Shown: one piece after another, positions 61,584 to 64,000 of the stretch
How positions within the stretch are numbered: the stretch's first letter is position 1
How the letters are laid out: every line of letters starts with the position of its first letter
Origin: JBEBXQ01 sp040391535
Lineage (GTDB): Bacteria; Bacteroidota; Bacteroidia; Cytophagales; Spirosomataceae
Assembly: GCA_040391535.1 (NCBI GenBank)
Contig: JBEBXQ010000004.1
Location: 1-64,000 of the forward strand
Direction of reading: 5' to 3'
DNA: 64,000 nucleotides
Position numbers and translations under genes: made by a program
The notes under the pieces: model-generated
Database searches by the model: none
What the model saw: only the letters and a program-made list of their open reading frames with translations
What the model was told of the DNA's origin: nothing

Positions 61584-62558
61584 ATGAGTTTTTCAATAAA
61601 GGAGATTCAGGCACCAATTGATGGAGAAATGAAGGCTTTTGAGCCAAAATTTCGCCAGTTTATGAAGAGTGAAGTCCCGCTGCTTGATCAGATTATGAAT
61701 TATATTATCAAGCGGAAAGGGAAACAGCTCAGGCCAATGTTCGTATTTCTTTCAGCAGGTGTGTGTGGGCAGATTACAGAATCTTCCTATCGTGGCGCGG
61801 CATTGATCGAACTTTTACATACCGCTACGCTTGTACATGATGACGTAGTGGACGATTCAAATTACCGTCGGGGCCTTTTTTCTATCAATGCATTATGGAA
61901 AAATAAAATTGCTGTTCTCGTAGGCGATTATCTTCTGGCGCAGGGATTGCTGCTATCGGTCGATCATCATGACTTTGAACTGCTCAGAATTGTCTCCTAT
62001 GCGGTGAGAGAACTGAGCGAAGGAGAGCTGCTGCAAATGGAGAAGGCACGAAGACTGGATATTACGGAGGAAGTTTACTTTGAAATTATCCGGCGCAAAA
62101 CGGCTTCACTGATTGCTTCCTGCTGCGCTGTAGGAGCAAGTTCTGTGGGGGCCGGTAAAGACGTTGTTGCCGCTATGACAGAGTTTGGCCTGAAAGTAGG
62201 CATTGCTTTTCAGATAAAGGATGATTTATTTGACTTCGGAGAAGAGGAAATCGGAAAACCGGTGGGTATCGATATTAAAGAAAAAAAGATGACCCTGCCT
62301 TTAATTTACGCGCTGAATAATGCTCCCTGGCTTGAAAAGAGGAAAATAATTAATATCATCAGAAACGAAAGCCACAAACCGGCAAAAGTAAACGAGGTGA
62401 TCAGGTTTGTGCATGAAAGCGGCGGTATTGAATATGCCAAACGGGCCATGCAGGACTATGTGAGCCAGGCACGGGAAATTCTGTCCCGTTTTCCCGAATC
62501 CCCTTACCGCACTTCGCTCGACGGATTGGTTCAATATACTATTGACCGGAATAAGTAG
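61584..62558 (+). CDS. Polyprenyl diphosphate synthase
   Basis: A 324-residue all-helical trans-prenyltransferase that lengthens isoprenoid chains, most likely for the menaquinone side chain. The first aspartate motif is HDDVVDDS (86-91), preceded by GKQLRP (Lys47, Arg50), and the second is QIKDDLFDFGEE. Ala at the fifth position before the first Asp motif points to a long-chain product (octaprenyl/heptaprenyl type). This suits the presence of ubiE elsewhere in the window. The exact chain length is not known. Confidence 0.92.
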   Translation: MSFSIKEIQAPIDGEMKAFEPKFRQFMKSEVPLLDQIMNYIIKRKGKQLRPMFVFLSAGVCGQITESSYRGAALIELLHTATLVHDDVVDDSNYRRGLFSINALWKNKIAVLVGDYLLAQGLLLSVDHHDFELLRIVSYAVRELSEGELLQMEKARRLDITEEVYFEIIRRKTASLIASCCAVGASSVGAGKDVVAAMTEFGLKVGIAFQIKDDLFDFGEEEIGKPVGIDIKEKKMTLPLIYALNNAPWLEKRKIINIIRNESHKPAKVNEVIRFVHESGGIEYAKRAMQDYVSQAREILSRFPESPYRTSLDGLVQYTIDRNK

Positions 62559-62588
62559 TATTAAGTAATTTGAAAAGAGTATATTTAC

Positions 62589-62608
62589 TAAGGGACTTCC
62601 CTTATTTT
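62589..62608 (+). terminator. Probable terminator after the polyprenyl synthase
   Basis: TAAGGG (62589-62594) pairs with CCCTTA (62599-62604) around a 4-base loop, followed by TTTT. The stem is short but the T run is clear. Confidence 0.5.
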
Positions 62609-62660
62609 AATATTTAGTCTGAAAGTTAATAATTTCCCCAATTCAGCATAACATTAATAT

Positions 62661-64000
62661 ATGATGAAAAGTATTTCCAGACTGCTACCTTGTTTATTAT
62701 TGGTAGCAGCATTCTCCGTTTCAGCTCAAACCGCCAAAAAAGCGGCGCCTCAAAAGGCAACCACATTAAATAAACCCAAACTGGTAGTAGGTATTGTAGT
62801 AGATCAGATGCGCCAGGATTATTTATATCGTTTTTATGATAAATATGGTGAGGGTGGTTTTAAAAGAATGATGAATGAAGGCTTTGTGAGCCGTAACCAC
62901 CATTATCAATATGCCAATACCGTTACCGCTGCCGGACATGCTTCTGTTTATACCGGTACTGTACCTTCCATCAACGGAATTATCGGAAATGACTGGTTTG
63001 ATCCCATTGCTAAGGTTGGTGTGCACAATGTTGGTGACAGTACCGTAAGTACGGTAGGTAGCCAGGATGTGGGTGTCGGGAAAAAATCTCCGAGAAATCT
63101 GCTGGTCAGTACGGTAACGGATCAGTTACAGATCGCTAACAGTTTCCGCTCTAAAACCATCGGGATTTCAATCAAGGACCGTGGCGCTATTCTTCCGGCA
63201 GGGCATACCGCTACCGGTGCTTACTGGTTTGATTCGAAATACGGTGCTTTTGTAACCAGTACCTATTACAGAAATGACCTTCCGAAATGGGTCGAAGATT
63301 TTAACGCAAGAAAGCTGCCGCATGAATATGCAAAGCAAACGTGGAATACCTTGCTGCCGATCGAACAATACGTTGAAAGTACATCGGATGATCAGCCTTA
63401 TGAGCGGGCTTTGCTTGGAAAAGAAACACCTACTTTTCCATATACACTTGAATCCCGGTTCGGAAATGCATTCGGTGGTGTAACCGGCTCTCCTTACGGG
63501 AATACGTTATTGAAGGAACTGACGATTGCTGCTATTAAAGGTGAACAGCTGGGTAAAGGTGAACTGACAGATTTTCTGGCTGTCAGTTTTTCTACTCCTG
63601 ATGGGATCGGTCACTCATATGGCCCGAATGCCATTGAGCAGCAGGATACCTATCTTCGTCTGGATAAAGAATTTGAAGATATTTTTAACTTTCTGGACTC
63701 CTATGTAGGTAAAGGACAATATACAGTTTTCCTGAGTGCTGATCACGGTGTAATGGATGTCGCGGGTTTCTGGAAACAAAATAATCTGCCTGCCGGAACC
63801 ATTTCTACTTCTGACCTGGGTAAAACGTTAGAAGCTTCGCTGACAAAGGCTTTTGGGGCAGGTAAATATATACTGGCAGCGGATAACTACCAGCTTTATC
63901 TTAACCATGATGTACTGAAAGCCAATAAAGTGACGGTTGCCCAGGCAACCGCGGTTATCAAAGAGACGCTTTTGCCGCTGGATGGCATTGCTGATGTGAT
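62661..64000 (+). CDS. pafA: PafA-type alkaline phosphatase, 3' end beyond the window
   Basis: The first 446 residues of a secreted phosphomonoesterase. Start ATG at 62661 (62664 is possible); signal peptide about 1-22 (ends VSAQ). The core matches PafA: KPKLVVGIVVDQMR with metal ligand Asp48, the nucleophile Thr89 in NTVTAAGHASVYTG, GNDWFD, the SIKDRGA motif with Lys and Arg, and later DGIGHSYGPN and SADHGVM carrying metal ligands. PafA is the main phosphate-scavenging phosphatase in Bacteroidota. The stop codon lies outside the window. Confidence 0.93.
   Translation, partial: MMKSISRLLPCLLLVAAFSVSAQTAKKAAPQKATTLNKPKLVVGIVVDQMRQDYLYRFYDKYGEGGFKRMMNEGFVSRNHHYQYANTVTAAGHASVYTGTVPSINGIIGNDWFDPIAKVGVHNVGDSTVSTVGSQDVGVGKKSPRNLLVSTVTDQLQIANSFRSKTIGISIKDRGAILPAGHTATGAYWFDSKYGAFVTSTYYRNDLPKWVEDFNARKLPHEYAKQTWNTLLPIEQYVESTSDDQPYERALLGKETPTFPYTLESRFGNAFGGVTGSPYGNTLLKELTIAAIKGEQLGKGELTDFLAVSFSTPDGIGHSYGPNAIEQQDTYLRLDKEFEDIFNFLDSYVGKGQYTVFLSADHGVMDVAGFWKQNNLPAGTISTSDLGKTLEASLTKAFGAGKYILAADNYQLYLNHDVLKANKVTVAQATAVIKETLLPLDGIADV

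Noticed and set aside
1..64000. CRISPR arrays, insertion sequences, prophage or rRNA genes
   Set aside because: I found no regularly spaced repeats, transposase or integrase genes, phage structural genes or rRNA sequence in the window.

Overview
This window looks like a chromosomal segment of a Bacteroidota bacterium, most likely order Cytophagales (a Dyadobacter/Spirosomataceae-like genome is my best guess; the genus is inference). The reasons are: SusC/SusD and several TonB-dependent receptors with a carboxypeptidase-like N-terminal domain, ECF sigma/FecR regulation, type IX secretion/gliding genes (porT, sprA, gldF), DUF4199/DUF4374 proteins, promoter boxes of the TAnnTTTG type, and almost no Shine-Dalgarno sites. 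I see no prophage, transposase, rRNA or CRISPR array.

Layout. 0.3-3.4 kb: a GNAT acetyltransferase converging on a stand-alone TonB receptor. 4.0-12.4 kb: a plus-strand locus of an ECF sigma factor, an atypical anti-sigma-like membrane protein, a TonB receptor, two DUF4374 lipoproteins flanking a PepSY membrane protein, and a DUF4198 protein. This resembles a metal or siderophore uptake and reduction system. 12.6-23.0 kb: a minus-strand module transcribed as ECF sigma, FecR, SusC, SusD and a large lipoprotein fusing an SGNH-like domain, a sugar-dehydrogenase propeller and cytochrome c. 23.4-24.6 kb: tRNA-Val and a HigBA toxin-antitoxin locus with a frameshifted toxin, bracketed by a repeat of the tRNA 3' end. 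24.7-46.2 kb: mostly housekeeping genes (porT-ubiE, ROK kinase, tyrS, tatA, gatA, lytic transglycosylase, ruvA-sprA-gcvH, pyrC-like, DUF4199 pair, gldF, sugar isomerase family). 46.3-60 kb: small and paralogous outer-membrane proteins, an EamA exporter with a striking attenuator leader, a carboxylesterase, two more TonB receptors and an AsmA-like protein. 60.4-64 kb: patatin, polyprenyl synthase and the 5' part of a PafA-type phosphatase cut by the window end.

How the genes work together. PorT and SprA are components of the type IX secretion/gliding apparatus and sit in their conserved neighbourhoods (ubiE-porT; ruvA-sprA-gcvH). The two ECF modules illustrate two designs: the SusC module has a canonical FecR and an STN-bearing SusC, whereas the 4-12 kb locus has a short anti-sigma-like protein without a recognisable FecR domain and a receptor with no STN domain.

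The strongest non-coding observation is the leader of the EamA exporter (about 49.07-49.24 kb, minus strand). It has a promoter, an 18-codon small ORF, and four RNA segments that can pair as mutually exclusive hairpins ending in an intrinsic terminator with seven U residues just before the start codon. Other structures worth attention are three back-to-back inverted repeats before the receptor at 5370, an operator-like palindrome before higBA, and a terminator-like hairpin in the tyrS leader. Several conserved genes appear to use TTG start codons.
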